From NCBI RefSeq assembly GCF_003207825.1, contig NZ_NKTY01000024.1, forward strand, positions 1 through 50,630: a stretch of DNA of 50,630 bases, given 5' to 3'. The stretch comes from Komagataeibacter saccharivorans. Lineage in GTDB: Bacteria; Pseudomonadota; Alphaproteobacteria; Acetobacterales; Acetobacteraceae. This document shows, piece after piece, positions 1-5,883 of this stretch. How positions within the stretch are numbered: position 1 is the first letter of the stretch; every line of letters begins with the position of its first letter. A program made the position numbers and the translations under genes. Below the pieces are notes generated by a model that did not search any database, had not been told where the DNA came from, and saw only the letters and a program-made list of their open reading frames with translations.

Positions 1-94
1 CGCCGCCCCGATCTTCGCCAACCTGTTCACCGACGAGGAAGGCGAGGGTTACTCCCTCATCTGGACCCGGCCCCGCAGCCGGAACGGGGACTGA
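1..94 (+). CDS. DUF736 protein, C-terminal part (cut by window edge)
   Basis: Only the last 30 codons are present, in the frame starting at base 2 and ending with TGA at 92-94. They match the C-terminus of the complete DUF736 protein at 38605-38928 almost residue for residue (NLFTDEEGEGYSLIWTRP, then RSRNGD). DUF736 proteins are about 100-residue cytosolic proteins of unknown function that accompany conjugative and plasmid modules in proteobacteria. A GC-rich hairpin follows immediately. The remainder lies left of the window. Confidence 0.9.
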   Translation, partial: AAPIFANLFTDEEGEGYSLIWTRPRSRNGD

Positions 95-437
95 ACCTCA
101 CACGACCAACCCCGCCCGGTTTCCCCGGGCGGGGCCTTCCGGGCCTTCTTTTCCCACGTGCCCTTTCGGGGCGCGGGCGGCAGCGCTGGTCGCCTGACGT
201 GGAAGGCAGGAGGAACAGAGGCTTTCCCTCAGCCTTCCCATTGTACCATGCGCGAGGGCGAACCGCGTCAAGGACGCGTGGTCCCCCCAATTTTGCCCGG
301 CGCACCCGTGCCGGGCGCGCCGAACAAAATCGGCTCCCCCACGCGCCGGCAAGCCGGTCGCCTGCGGCGATCCCTGACCCGGTCCGCCCCGGCATGAGCC
401 GTCCGTCCTGTCTTCAAGAAACGAAAGGAGCAGGACG
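95..437 (+). other. Conserved hairpin-rich non-coding block, copy A
   Basis: No credible gene; open frames here are shadows of the GC-rich sequence. The block is about 95% identical to 38929-39270. It contains a run of short inverted repeats: the terminator-like stem at 110-134; AGGCT/AGCCT near 219; CGCGTC-AAG-GACGCG at 264-278; a nested structure at 290-330 with outer arms ATTTTG/CAAAAT and inner arms GCCCGGC/GCCGGGC; GCCGGC-AA-GCCGG at 345-357; and CGCC-TGC-GGCG just after. It could be a structured RNA, a centromere-like or transfer-origin site, or a regulatory leader for the 45-residue gene. I cannot tell which. Confidence 0.6.
110..134 (+). terminator. Terminator-like hairpin after DUF736
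   Basis: Ten-base arms CCCCGCCCGG and CCGGGCGGGG flank a five-base loop and are followed by a pyrimidine-rich stretch, not a clean T run. In the second copy (38944-38968) the loop differs and one stem pair becomes a G-T wobble, so pairing is kept. This supports a real structure ending DUF736 transcription. Confidence 0.6.
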
Positions 438-575
438 ATGACCACGCGACACGACCAGATCCAGATGCTGCGCGCCGAACTGACCAGCTTTCACCTCAGC
501 CGCCGCGAGCGCAAACAGATCGAGCGCGAACTCAAAGAAGCGCTTGCCCGATGCGATGCCGAGCCCCCCGCCTGA
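438..575 (+). CDS. Small conserved protein, 45 aa
   Basis: ATG preceded by a good ribosome-binding site (AAAGGAG about 8 bases upstream), ending at TGA 573-575. The product starts MTTRHDQIQMLRAELTSF and is very polar, with a charged helix rich in Arg, Glu and Lys (RRERKQIERELKEALAR). It is likely a small helical or coiled-coil cytosolic protein. A 51-residue homologue at 39271-39426 is nearly identical for its first 38 residues and then diverges. Function unknown; conservation beside the hairpin block suggests it belongs to the plasmid core. Confidence 0.72.
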   Translation: MTTRHDQIQMLRAELTSFHLSRRERKQIERELKEALARCDAEPPA

Positions 576-667
576 TGGGGGGCTTCCGGTTTACGGCGAA
601 GCAATATGGAGTTTTTCAATCGTTCGCCACGATCAAATGATCTGCAGAATGGGACTTCCCATTTTGA

Positions 668-871
668 GGATCGCTTCTGGGTCCAGATGGAAACACTCAA
701 ATCCGGGACGGGGCCGCCTGGATCAAGCACACCACGGACTGGCGCGAATATCTCAGCGTGAAGCTGGACGATCCAACCCTTCCCGGTCCGATCTTCGCCA
801 GCCTCTTCGAAGAGGAAGGCGGCGCCTACAACCTGGTCTGGAGCCGTCAGCGGCCGCGTAATGGTGACTGA
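668..871 (+). pseudogene. Decayed DUF736 gene (N-terminus lost)
   Basis: The frame ending at TGA 869-871 reads DUF736-like sequence: [22 protein letters not shown], continued by [21 protein letters not shown] and ending RPRNGD. The same frame has a TGA at 665-667 and no recognisable N-terminal half, so about half the gene is missing or scrambled. A hairpin terminator like those after intact DUF736 genes follows at 885-911. Module B lacks this copy at the equivalent place; an XRE gene sits there instead. Confidence 0.75.
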
Positions 872-884
872 CCACCCCACACTG

Positions 885-916
885 GCCCTTCCCGGTTCAG
901 CCGGGAAGGGCTTTTC
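885..916 (+). terminator. Intrinsic terminator after decayed DUF736
   Basis: Eleven-base arms GCCCTTCCCGG (885-895) and CCGGGAAGGGC (901-911) with a five-base loop, followed by TTTTC. A strong rho-independent terminator shape on the plus strand. Confidence 0.75.
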
Positions 917-1081
917 TCTGCCGCCGGGTTACACGAACCGGATGGCAATCACGCCCGTGTCGTTCATGCCGCGCGATCATATGATCTCCAATTGCCGGGT
1001 TCTCCCTGGATGGCTGGTCGTGGATACTGAACGTCCGGGCAGGCGTCGCCACCCGTTCTCAGACAAACGAGGGAGGGCGTC

Positions 1082-1282
1082 ATGCCCGGAGCACACTGGC
1101 ACGACCAGGCGCAGTACGAGTATCTGCGCAACGCGATCCCGGCGGAACTCGGCTGGGAATACCTTCGGCGCAATCGTCGCTATCGCAACGAACAGCGCGC
1201 CTGCGCGGACCTGTCTCCCGATGATCCCGCCCAGGCGGAATTCGCGCGACGCTGGGGTCCGCGATTTCGCCGCCGATCCTGA
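1082..1282 (+). CDS. DUF6499 half of FseA-like transfer activator (zero frame)
   Basis: 66 codons from ATG with a GGGAGGG ribosome-binding site just upstream. The product begins MPGAHWHDQAQYEYLRNA and contains the DUF6499 signature with paired aromatic and arginine residues (WEYLRRNRRYR) and FARRWGPRF. In fused family members the last part continues directly into a DUF2285 region. Here the zero frame instead hits TGA four codons after TTT at 1265-1267. A single +1 slip at TTT-C joins it to the frame at 1269-1859, giving a 258-residue protein. Known parallel: FseA of the Mesorhizobium loti R7A symbiosis ICE, made by +1 frameshifting between msi172 and msi171. Alone the 66-residue product is likely non-functional or regulatory. 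Confidence 0.85.
   Translation: MPGAHWHDQAQYEYLRNAIPAELGWEYLRRNRRYRNEQRACADLSPDDPAQAEFARRWGPRFRRRS
1262..1282 (+). other. Probable programmed +1 frameshift site, copy A
   Basis: Zero-frame codons are CGA TTT CGC, with TGA four codons after TTT. If tRNA-Phe slips from TTT onto TTC, the next codon is GCC and translation continues into AADPD and the DUF2285 domain. The same TTT-C slip point and the same distance to TGA occur in the second copy (40144-40164) although neighbouring bases differ. Shared geometry argues for recoding and against a sequencing error or decay. Confidence 0.75.
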
Positions 1283-1859
1283 TCAGCGATTCAGCGCGCT
1301 GACCGCGCTCTGGTCGCGTCTGGCCCTGCCGACGATCCTGGTCATCCGGGCATTGCCGCCAGCTCAGACGCTGACCCCACGCCGTCTCGATCTCCAGACG
1401 CTGTCCGATGTGCGTTTCGTCGAAACATACGACGGAATCTACATCTGTTGTGTCTGTGCTGGTGTGACCTGGCAACTCTGGATGGAATACCAATGGCCGG
1501 GGCCGCGCCATTATGTTTTCGAACTGACCTATGACAGCTTCACGCCGTTGCGGGCTCACGAGACAATCCGCTTCTGGCGGGTGCTCGCGGGTTTTCCGGA
1601 TCCCGGTCCCTGGCACAGGATGTCGGCGCAGTCCATCGCACGCCACATCCTCGCCCTTCGTGTCAAAGACGCTCTTGCTGCGGGCGTCAGCGAAAGGGTG
1701 ATCGCCGATCGTCTGCTCGGTGAACCGACGGCGCGCGCCTATGACTGGCCGGATATTTCCGGCCGTGGGCGGTTCCGTCGTCTCAAGCATCTGGCGGACC
1801 AGCTGATCGAAGGCGGTTACCGCGATCTCATGGGCTACCCATTGTCGCGCCGCAGGTGA
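1269..1859 (+). CDS. DUF2285 half of FseA-like transfer activator (+1 frame)
   Basis: 196 codons in the +1 frame after the slip site, ending at TGA 1857-1859. It lacks a plausible start of its own: the first in-frame ATG is about 68 codons in and has no clear ribosome-binding site. The C-terminus (IARHILALRVKDALAAG, VIADRLLG, RFRRLKHLADQLIEGGYRDLM) is a typical DUF2285 helix-turn-helix-like domain. With the DUF6499 half it would form a DNA-binding activator. The next gene is an AlpA-like HTH at the head of the repA-traF-relaxase operon, the position of the FseA target rdfS in the Mesorhizobium ICE. Upstream open frame back to 861 overlaps the DUF736 remnant and is not taken as coding. Confidence 0.85.
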   Translation, partial: AADPDQRFSALTALWSRLALPTILVIRALPPAQTLTPRRLDLQTLSDVRFVETYDGIYICCVCAGVTWQLWMEYQWPGPRHYVFELTYDSFTPLRAHETIRFWRVLAGFPDPGPWHRMSAQSIARHILALRVKDALAAGVSERVIADRLLGEPTARAYDWPDISGRGRFRRLKHLADQLIEGGYRDLMGYPLSRRR

Positions 1860-2021
1860 GTGCTGGGCCGCATCCTTCCGCATTATTTTGCCCCTGATTT
1901 TTATGACGACTCCCTGATAACAGCGAAGCACAAAAAGCTGTTTTGCCGGAACGTATTTTCGAAGGCGGGCGGCAAACGGCGGCGTTCGGGTGGTGAAAAG
2001 GACGGGTTCCTGTTCCGTTTC

Positions 2022-2054
2022 ATGGACGCTTTTGTCGTCGATAAAAACGTCCAT
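2022..2054 (+). promoter_or_regulatory. Inverted repeat upstream of HTH-repA operon (candidate operator)
   Basis: Arms ATGGACG (2022-2028) and CGTCCAT (2048-2054), extended inward by TTTT/AAAA, lie in the 277-base gap between the activator and the HTH gene. No gene is visible in this gap (1860-2136). The symmetry and position suggest a binding site controlling the downstream operon, perhaps for the FseA-like activator or the HTH protein. Inference only. Confidence 0.4.
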
Positions 2055-2136
2055 TCCCTGAGCCGCCGATTATCCACCAGCGTCCCTCCAGACGCCCCGG
2101 TCCTTGCCGGGTGCGTATGGAAAGGGAGACATAGTC

Positions 2137-2391
2137 ATGGCGATCGCACCACGCCTGATGCGTGTTCGTGAGGCGGCCCGGTTTCTGGGTATCTCGCTTC
2201 GCACGCTCGAAAAACACCGCACCTACGGCACCGGGCCGCTCTACCGGAAAGTCGGCGGGCGGGTTCTGTATTCCGTCGAGGACATGATGGCCTGGACCGC
2301 CGGGGGCGCGCGCCATTCACCGTCGGAGGCGACGTCGAGCCGTGTTTTCCCGGCGCGCCCACTGACCCCCGAAGAACGGGAGAGCCTGTGA
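2137..2391 (+). CDS. AlpA/RdfS-like helix-turn-helix DNA-binding protein
   Basis: 84 residues from ATG 2137 with AAAGGGAG upstream. Residues 7-60 form a winged HTH of the MerR/excisionase (HTH_17) type: MRVREAARFLGISLRTLEKH, then GTGPLYRKVGGRVLYSVEDMMAW. Such proteins act as excisionases or transcriptional regulators; in the Mesorhizobium ICE the comparable gene rdfS encodes the recombination directionality factor activated by FseA. Its stop overlaps the repA start (TGATG), so it heads the repA-DUF2840-traF operon. With no tyrosine integrase in this window, a regulatory role in replication or transfer is at least as likely as excision. The paralogue at 40841-41137 shares the core. Confidence 0.85.
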   Translation: MAIAPRLMRVREAARFLGISLRTLEKHRTYGTGPLYRKVGGRVLYSVEDMMAWTAGGARHSPSEATSSRVFPARPLTPEERESL

Positions 2392-3461
2392 TGGCCGCCG
2401 ATGAAAGCTGGCGGGAGCCAGACCGTCGCTTCGTGGTCAGCGGTCCCGCCCGGCCCCGTGATCAGCGCGATTTGATGGGGCGACCGTTCTTCGCACTGGC
2501 GAGACGCCCGCGCTTTGAGCCGATCCGTTACCGGTCCCGACAGATCAATGTGATCGTCCGGGCATCGGCGGACGAAGGTATGGCGACGATCTGGGATGCC
2601 GACGTGTTGCTCTGGCTCGCGGGCCAGATTGTCGAGGCTCTCAATCATGGCCGCTGGGTGTCACGCCATGTCCGCTTCACGCCCTGGCAATTGTTTCACG
2701 ATCTTGGCTGGGCGGACGGTGCGCACCAGTACCGCCGTCTTCGCGGTGCTCTGGTGCGTCTGGAAGGCACATGGGTCGCCACCAGTCTACGCACCCCTTC
2801 TGACTGGCCGGCGCAATCCTTCGCCTGGATCAGCGACGTGGGAATTTCCAGAACAGAGGGTGTGTCGCTGACCCTACCGATCTGGTTCATGGAAGGTGTT
2901 TGCGACTGCTCCCGCATCCTCACCCTTGATCCCGCCTACTTCCGGCTGGCTGGTGGTCTGGAACGCTGGCTTTACCGGTTGGCGCGGCGCCATGCCGGTC
3001 GGCAGAAGGCCGGGTGGACGTTCGATGTGGCGGACCTGCATACCCGCTCCGGCAGTCTCACTCCGTTGCGCAATTTCATGATTGATATCGGCACCATTGT
3101 GCGTCGCCAGAACATTCCCGGCTACGATTTTCGGCTTGTTTCCGGCGGAAAACCGCTAAGTCTGCGCATTGTTCCAACGGGGCGATCCACAGTGCCTGGG
3201 GAAAACCATGTGGATCATACCGTTGCTTCAGATGCGGATTATACCGTTGGTGCAGGTGCGGAATTACCGTTGCTACAGGTGCAAAAATCCGTCGAACCAT
3301 TTGATTCAAAACAAGAAAATGGCCCCGTAACTTATATAACTAATATAATAACTTATTATGTAGAGGAATTCGGCCTTTTCGTTCCCCTCCCGACAGCCCG
3401 GTCGGGGCATGGAAAAAAGGCTCGGGAAGCGGTCGCGGATCGCATGGTCGGTGTCCCATGA
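2391..3461 (+). CDS. repA: Replication initiator protein A (RPA family), copy A
   Basis: 356 residues from ATG 2391 (GTG at 2388 is possible). It begins MAADESWREPDRRFVVSGPARP and carries the family blocks DLMGRPFFALARRPR, WVSRHVRFTPWQLFHDLGW and GGLERWLYRLARRHAGRQK. RPA-family proteins bind plasmid origins to start replication. The paralogue at 41134-42207 is about two-thirds identical by eye up to residue about 270. The next stretch is variable and encoded by three 24-base repeats. Then comes an invariant AT-rich segment encoding PVTYITNIITYYV, as if the 3' part doubles as the origin. The stop overlaps the DUF2840 start by 4 bases. Confidence 0.9.
   Translation: MAADESWREPDRRFVVSGPARPRDQRDLMGRPFFALARRPRFEPIRYRSRQINVIVRASADEGMATIWDADVLLWLAGQIVEALNHGRWVSRHVRFTPWQLFHDLGWADGAHQYRRLRGALVRLEGTWVATSLRTPSDWPAQSFAWISDVGISRTEGVSLTLPIWFMEGVCDCSRILTLDPAYFRLAGGLERWLYRLARRHAGRQKAGWTFDVADLHTRSGSLTPLRNFMIDIGTIVRRQNIPGYDFRLVSGGKPLSLRIVPTGRSTVPGENHVDHTVASDADYTVGAGAELPLLQVQKSVEPFDSKQENGPVTYITNIITYYVEEFGLFVPLPTARSGHGKKAREAVADRMVGVP
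3217..3288 (+). repeat. Three iteron-like direct repeats inside repA, copy A
   Basis: Three adjacent units start at about 3217, 3241 and 3264. Each contains TACCGTTG followed by a CAGRTGC core, at spacings of 24 and 23 bases. They encode an imperfect eight-residue repeat (DHTVASDA, DYTVGAGA). Iterons of this size just upstream of an AT-rich segment are the classical layout of a plasmid origin bound by its Rep protein. Module B has repeats of the same spacing but different sequence at 41963-42034. Confidence 0.6.
3322..3363 (+). other. AT-rich segment in repA, candidate DNA-unwinding element, copy A
   Basis: A 42-base stretch identical to 42068-42109. Its central 35 bases have only four G or C, in a GC-rich gene, and TAACTTAT occurs twice. 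Perfect identity across synonymous positions, when flanking repA sequence has diverged, indicates constraint at DNA level. Beside iterons it fits an origin melting site. Confidence 0.6.
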
Positions 3462-3946
3462 CCGCCCGCTCTTTCCAGCCGCAGGGCGATGCCTTCACCA
3501 CGGTCGAACTGACGTGGATCGAGAAGCGCACCGAACACTGGGTCCGCTTCGGCCACCCCGTCGAGGATCGCATTCTCGATCGTCGGCGCAGGCTGATGAG
3601 CTTCACGCCGGACAGCGTGTTCGCCTTCATCCGCTGGGCTGCGAACGATTTCGGCACCGTGGTGTCCTGCATCGACATCGTGCGGGCCGTGGGCGTTCAG
3701 GAAGCCTGCCAGACCGTGCCGTTCGTGCGCCCTGGTGGCGAAAGCCTGCTGCGCCAGAGCGGCTGGCCAAAGGTGCGTCGGGTGCTGGAGGCCATCGACG
3801 GCGTGGAGGCGCTGGGAATTGATCCTGCGGCCGCCTGTCCCGATCATTGGCGTCACCTGCATCATCGCCTCACAGCGGCGCAGGAGCCGCGTCCCTATAC
3901 GCGCGAACGCCACGAAGGATGGTTACGCCGGAGGGCCGCGTCATGA
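3458..3946 (+). CDS. DUF2840 family protein, copy A
   Basis: 162 residues beginning MTARSFQPQGDAFTTVELTW. The family core (GHPVEDRILDRRRRLMSF, FIRWAANDFGTVVSCIDIVR) spans about residues 30-90. DUF2840 proteins have no established function but regularly lie between repA and traF in alphaproteobacterial conjugative elements. Cytosolic and basic, with no membrane segment. It overlaps repA upstream and traF downstream by 4 bases each, so it is translationally coupled. The copy at 42204-42692 is over 90% identical except near the N-terminus. Confidence 0.88.
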   Translation: MTARSFQPQGDAFTTVELTWIEKRTEHWVRFGHPVEDRILDRRRRLMSFTPDSVFAFIRWAANDFGTVVSCIDIVRAVGVQEACQTVPFVRPGGESLLRQSGWPKVRRVLEAIDGVEALGIDPAAACPDHWRHLHHRLTAAQEPRPYTRERHEGWLRRRAAS

Positions 3947-4572
3947 CCCGGCGCGCCTGGTTTTTTACCACGTATTTCGCCGTGCTCGGTGTGGGTGCTT
4001 CGCTGGCGTTTCATCCCACGCCGCGCTGGGTCTGGAACGAGACGGCCAGCGTTCCTGTCGGGCTGTATCGCATCCAGCCCACCACCCCGGTCCGTGTCGG
4101 CGACATTGTCGCGCTCCGTCTTCCTGAGCGCGAGGCCACGCTGCTGGCGACACGTGGCTACCTGCCGTTCGGCGTGTCGCTGCTCAAGCCTGTGGCAGCA
4201 CTGGCGGGGCAAAGTGTCTGTCGCATCGGCGTCCACGTCACCATCGACGGTAAGGCGGCCGGCGATGCGAAGATCGTCGATCATCGGGGCCGCAAGCTGC
4301 CGGTCTGGCAGGGCTGTCAGCATCTCGGGCCGGGGCAAGTTTTCGTCATGAACGCCGCTGTGCCCACCAGTCTGGACGGGCGGTATTTCGGCGTCCTGCC
4401 GATGGATACCGTGATCGGTCGCGCGGTGCCGGTTCATGTTCGCACGGGCGAGGCTGAGCCACCGCCGCCGCATTTCGATCCGCTCCCGGAACCGGATGAT
4501 CCCGTGCGGAAGGGACTGCTTCTGGGACGGCCGATGATGCCCGCGAAAGAGAGCGAACCGCCCATTCAATGA
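3943..4572 (+). CDS. traF: TraF-type S26 signal peptidase, copy A
   Basis: 209 residues from the ATG overlapping the DUF2840 stop. An N-terminal membrane segment (FFTTYFAVLGVGASLAF) anchors it with the active site in the periplasm. The serine of ASVPVGLYRI and the lysine of LLKPVAALAGQSVC match the Ser-Lys pair of S26 peptidases. TraF enzymes mature (and in RP4 cyclise) the TrbC pilin of the mating channel; trbC lies at 12918-13286. The longer upstream frame is ignored because it overlaps the DUF2840 gene fully. Paralogue at 42689-43318. Confidence 0.9.
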   Translation: MTRRAWFFTTYFAVLGVGASLAFHPTPRWVWNETASVPVGLYRIQPTTPVRVGDIVALRLPEREATLLATRGYLPFGVSLLKPVAALAGQSVCRIGVHVTIDGKAAGDAKIVDHRGRKLPVWQGCQHLGPGQVFVMNAAVPTSLDGRYFGVLPMDTVIGRAVPVHVRTGEAEPPPPHFDPLPEPDDPVRKGLLLGRPMMPAKESEPPIQ

Positions 4573-4630
4573 TGGTCATCCATCCCCTGAATTCTCAGTC
4601 ATTCCCACTCTGTCGGAAAGGATTTTTCCC

Positions 4631-4972
4631 ATGAGCCAGATCGGATTTTTTACCCGCACCGCCGATGGATTTGCCGGGCGTGTGCGCACCCTGTCGCTGG
4701 ACGCCGAACTGACCTTCGTGCCGGCGGAAAACAATGGCGCGGAGCATGCGCCGGATTATCGTATCCATCTCGGTGATGGAAACGCTGGGCCGGAGATCGG
4801 GGCAGGGTGGACCCGCACCGGGGAGCGTGCTGGCGAGTATATTTCCATCGTGCTGGATGACCCCAGTTTCATGCAGCCGGTCCGGGCCACGCTGTTTCAG
4901 GCCGGACGCGGTGGGCGTGAGTGGCAACTGGTGTGGAATCGCCCCGCAAAACGTGCGGGAGGGAGGGAATGA
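4631..4972 (+). CDS. DUF736 family protein, second type, copy A
   Basis: 113 residues, ATG with a GAAAGGA ribosome-binding site. It begins MSQIGFFTRTADGFAGRVRT and contains NAGPEIGAGWTRTGERAGEY followed by the VLDDPSF motif typical of DUF736. Function unknown; this type is linked to traF and the transglycosylase. It differs from the DUF736 at 38605-38928, so two subfamilies coexist. The stop overlaps the next start (ATGA), showing coupling. Nearly identical to 43377-43718, which uses TTG as start. Confidence 0.9.
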   Translation: MSQIGFFTRTADGFAGRVRTLSLDAELTFVPAENNGAEHAPDYRIHLGDGNAGPEIGAGWTRTGERAGEYISIVLDDPSFMQPVRATLFQAGRGGREWQLVWNRPAKRAGGRE

Positions 4973-5658
4973 AGTGCCGGTTTTTCCTGCCCGGCAGCAT
5001 GCTGGCCGTGCTCGCGCTGCCGCTTTCGCCAGCCACCGCCCACGCGCAGGATTTCGACGATCTGGTGCGTCAGGCGGCGGAACAGAACGCGATCCCCGCG
5101 ATGTGGGTGCGGGCGGTCCTTCGGGCTGAAAGTGCTGGCGATCCCCACGCGGTTTCGGGTGCCGGTGCGATGGGCCTGATGCAGCTCATGCCTGGCACGT
5201 GAAAGGATGTTAGGCGCACGCTCAATCTCGGTTCCGATCCCTTCGATCCGCATGACAATATCGCGGCAGGTGCAGCCTATCTGCGATGGCTGCACGACCG
5301 TTATGGCGATGCAGGCTTCCTTGCCGCCTACAACGCTGGTCCCGGTCGTTATGACGACCATCTGGCGACCGGTCGGCCATTGCCCGCCGAGACGGTTTCC
5401 TATGTCGCGCAGGTCCGGACTTTGATCGGAAATCCGATCGTTTCCTCCGGCGGAGTCCTGTCGAAAATCGTGACCGACTGGCGTGCAGGATCACTCTTCA
5501 TTGCGTCAGGAAAAATGATCCCGGAATCCATCCGGCCGACGCCGATTTCCGTGGATAAAAATGCCGTCTCTCTCCATCCCTTTCCGGCCGATTTTTTCGT
5601 CTCTCGCTCTGCGCTAGAACAGGATGGGGATGTGCGGGCAGAGGTCATGAAACCATGA
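4969..5658 (+). pseudogene. Lytic transglycosylase disrupted by nonsense mutation, copy A
   Basis: Starts MKCRFFLPGSML with a signal peptide ending near AHAQ, then the SLT domain with catalytic Glu in RAESAGDP and GLMQLMPG. At 5200-5202 a TGA replaces the TGG (Trp) present in the intact copy (43715-44386). The frame then reads on through LGSDPFDPHDN, AAYLRWLHDRYGDAGFLAAYN to a diverged tail ending at 5658. The 77-residue product would have the catalytic Glu but lack most of the fold. These enzymes open peptidoglycan for the secretion channel (VirB1 role). Module B may supply the function. Confidence 0.88.
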
Positions 5659-5883
5659 GAGCGAGGAAAGGAAGAGGGGTAGGGAGGCACGGCAAGATTA
5701 AAGGGCGCGGCACTTCGTCTGGTCCGAACCTGCGGTTTTGTCTGTCTGCACATGGGGTTGGCGTCCCGCTTCGCGGCACTGCCGATTTTCAGGCCGCAGT
5801 GCGGCGGTTTTCCAGAAGCAGGCTGTATTCCGCCAGTCCTGACGGCACTGTGCGGCAAACGGCGGTGATTTGCGGTGCTGGCC
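5659..5883 (+). other. Intergenic region before relaxase, candidate oriT neighbourhood, copy A
   Basis: 225 bases with no gene visible. It contains recurring GCGGCACT/AGTGCGGC motifs in both orientations, including the short palindrome GCCGCA-G-TGCGGC near 5791-5804. Transfer origins commonly sit directly upstream of the relaxase gene, but the region has no obvious likeness to the corresponding gap in module B (44387-44580), so the assignment is weak. Confidence 0.3.

Larger units (their letters stand above)
1..550 (+). repeat. Long direct repeat, copy 1 (pairs with 38835-39383)
   Basis: About 550 bases covering the DUF736 end, the non-coding block and most of the small downstream gene recur at 38835-39383 in the same orientation. 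I count about 18 differences plus one indel in the 340 non-coding bases, roughly 95% identity, and fewer differences after base 180. Identity stops abruptly near the end of the small gene. Such a repeat is a substrate for homologous recombination between two related replicons. Confidence 0.92.

Noticed and set aside
98-445. Minus-strand frames in the conserved non-coding block
   Set aside because: They recur in the second copy only because the DNA is conserved; the residue composition is typical of GC-rich shadows, and no start site is credible.
861-1859. A single 332-codon open frame covering the DUF2285 region
   Set aside because: Its first 130 codons overlap the DUF736 remnant and terminator, and are antisense-like or shifted relative to the DUF6499 frame; no family signal and no ribosome-binding site. 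Only the part after 1269 is coding.
3217-3288. Repeats in repA as a CRISPR-like array
   Set aside because: Only three imperfect units with no spacers and within a coding frame; no CRISPR array is seen anywhere in the window.
5200-5202. In-frame TGA in the transglycosylase as a recoding (selenocysteine or readthrough) site
   Set aside because: The intact paralogue has TGG at the same codon and no special structure is evident; the tail has also diverged. A simple nonsense mutation is the better reading.
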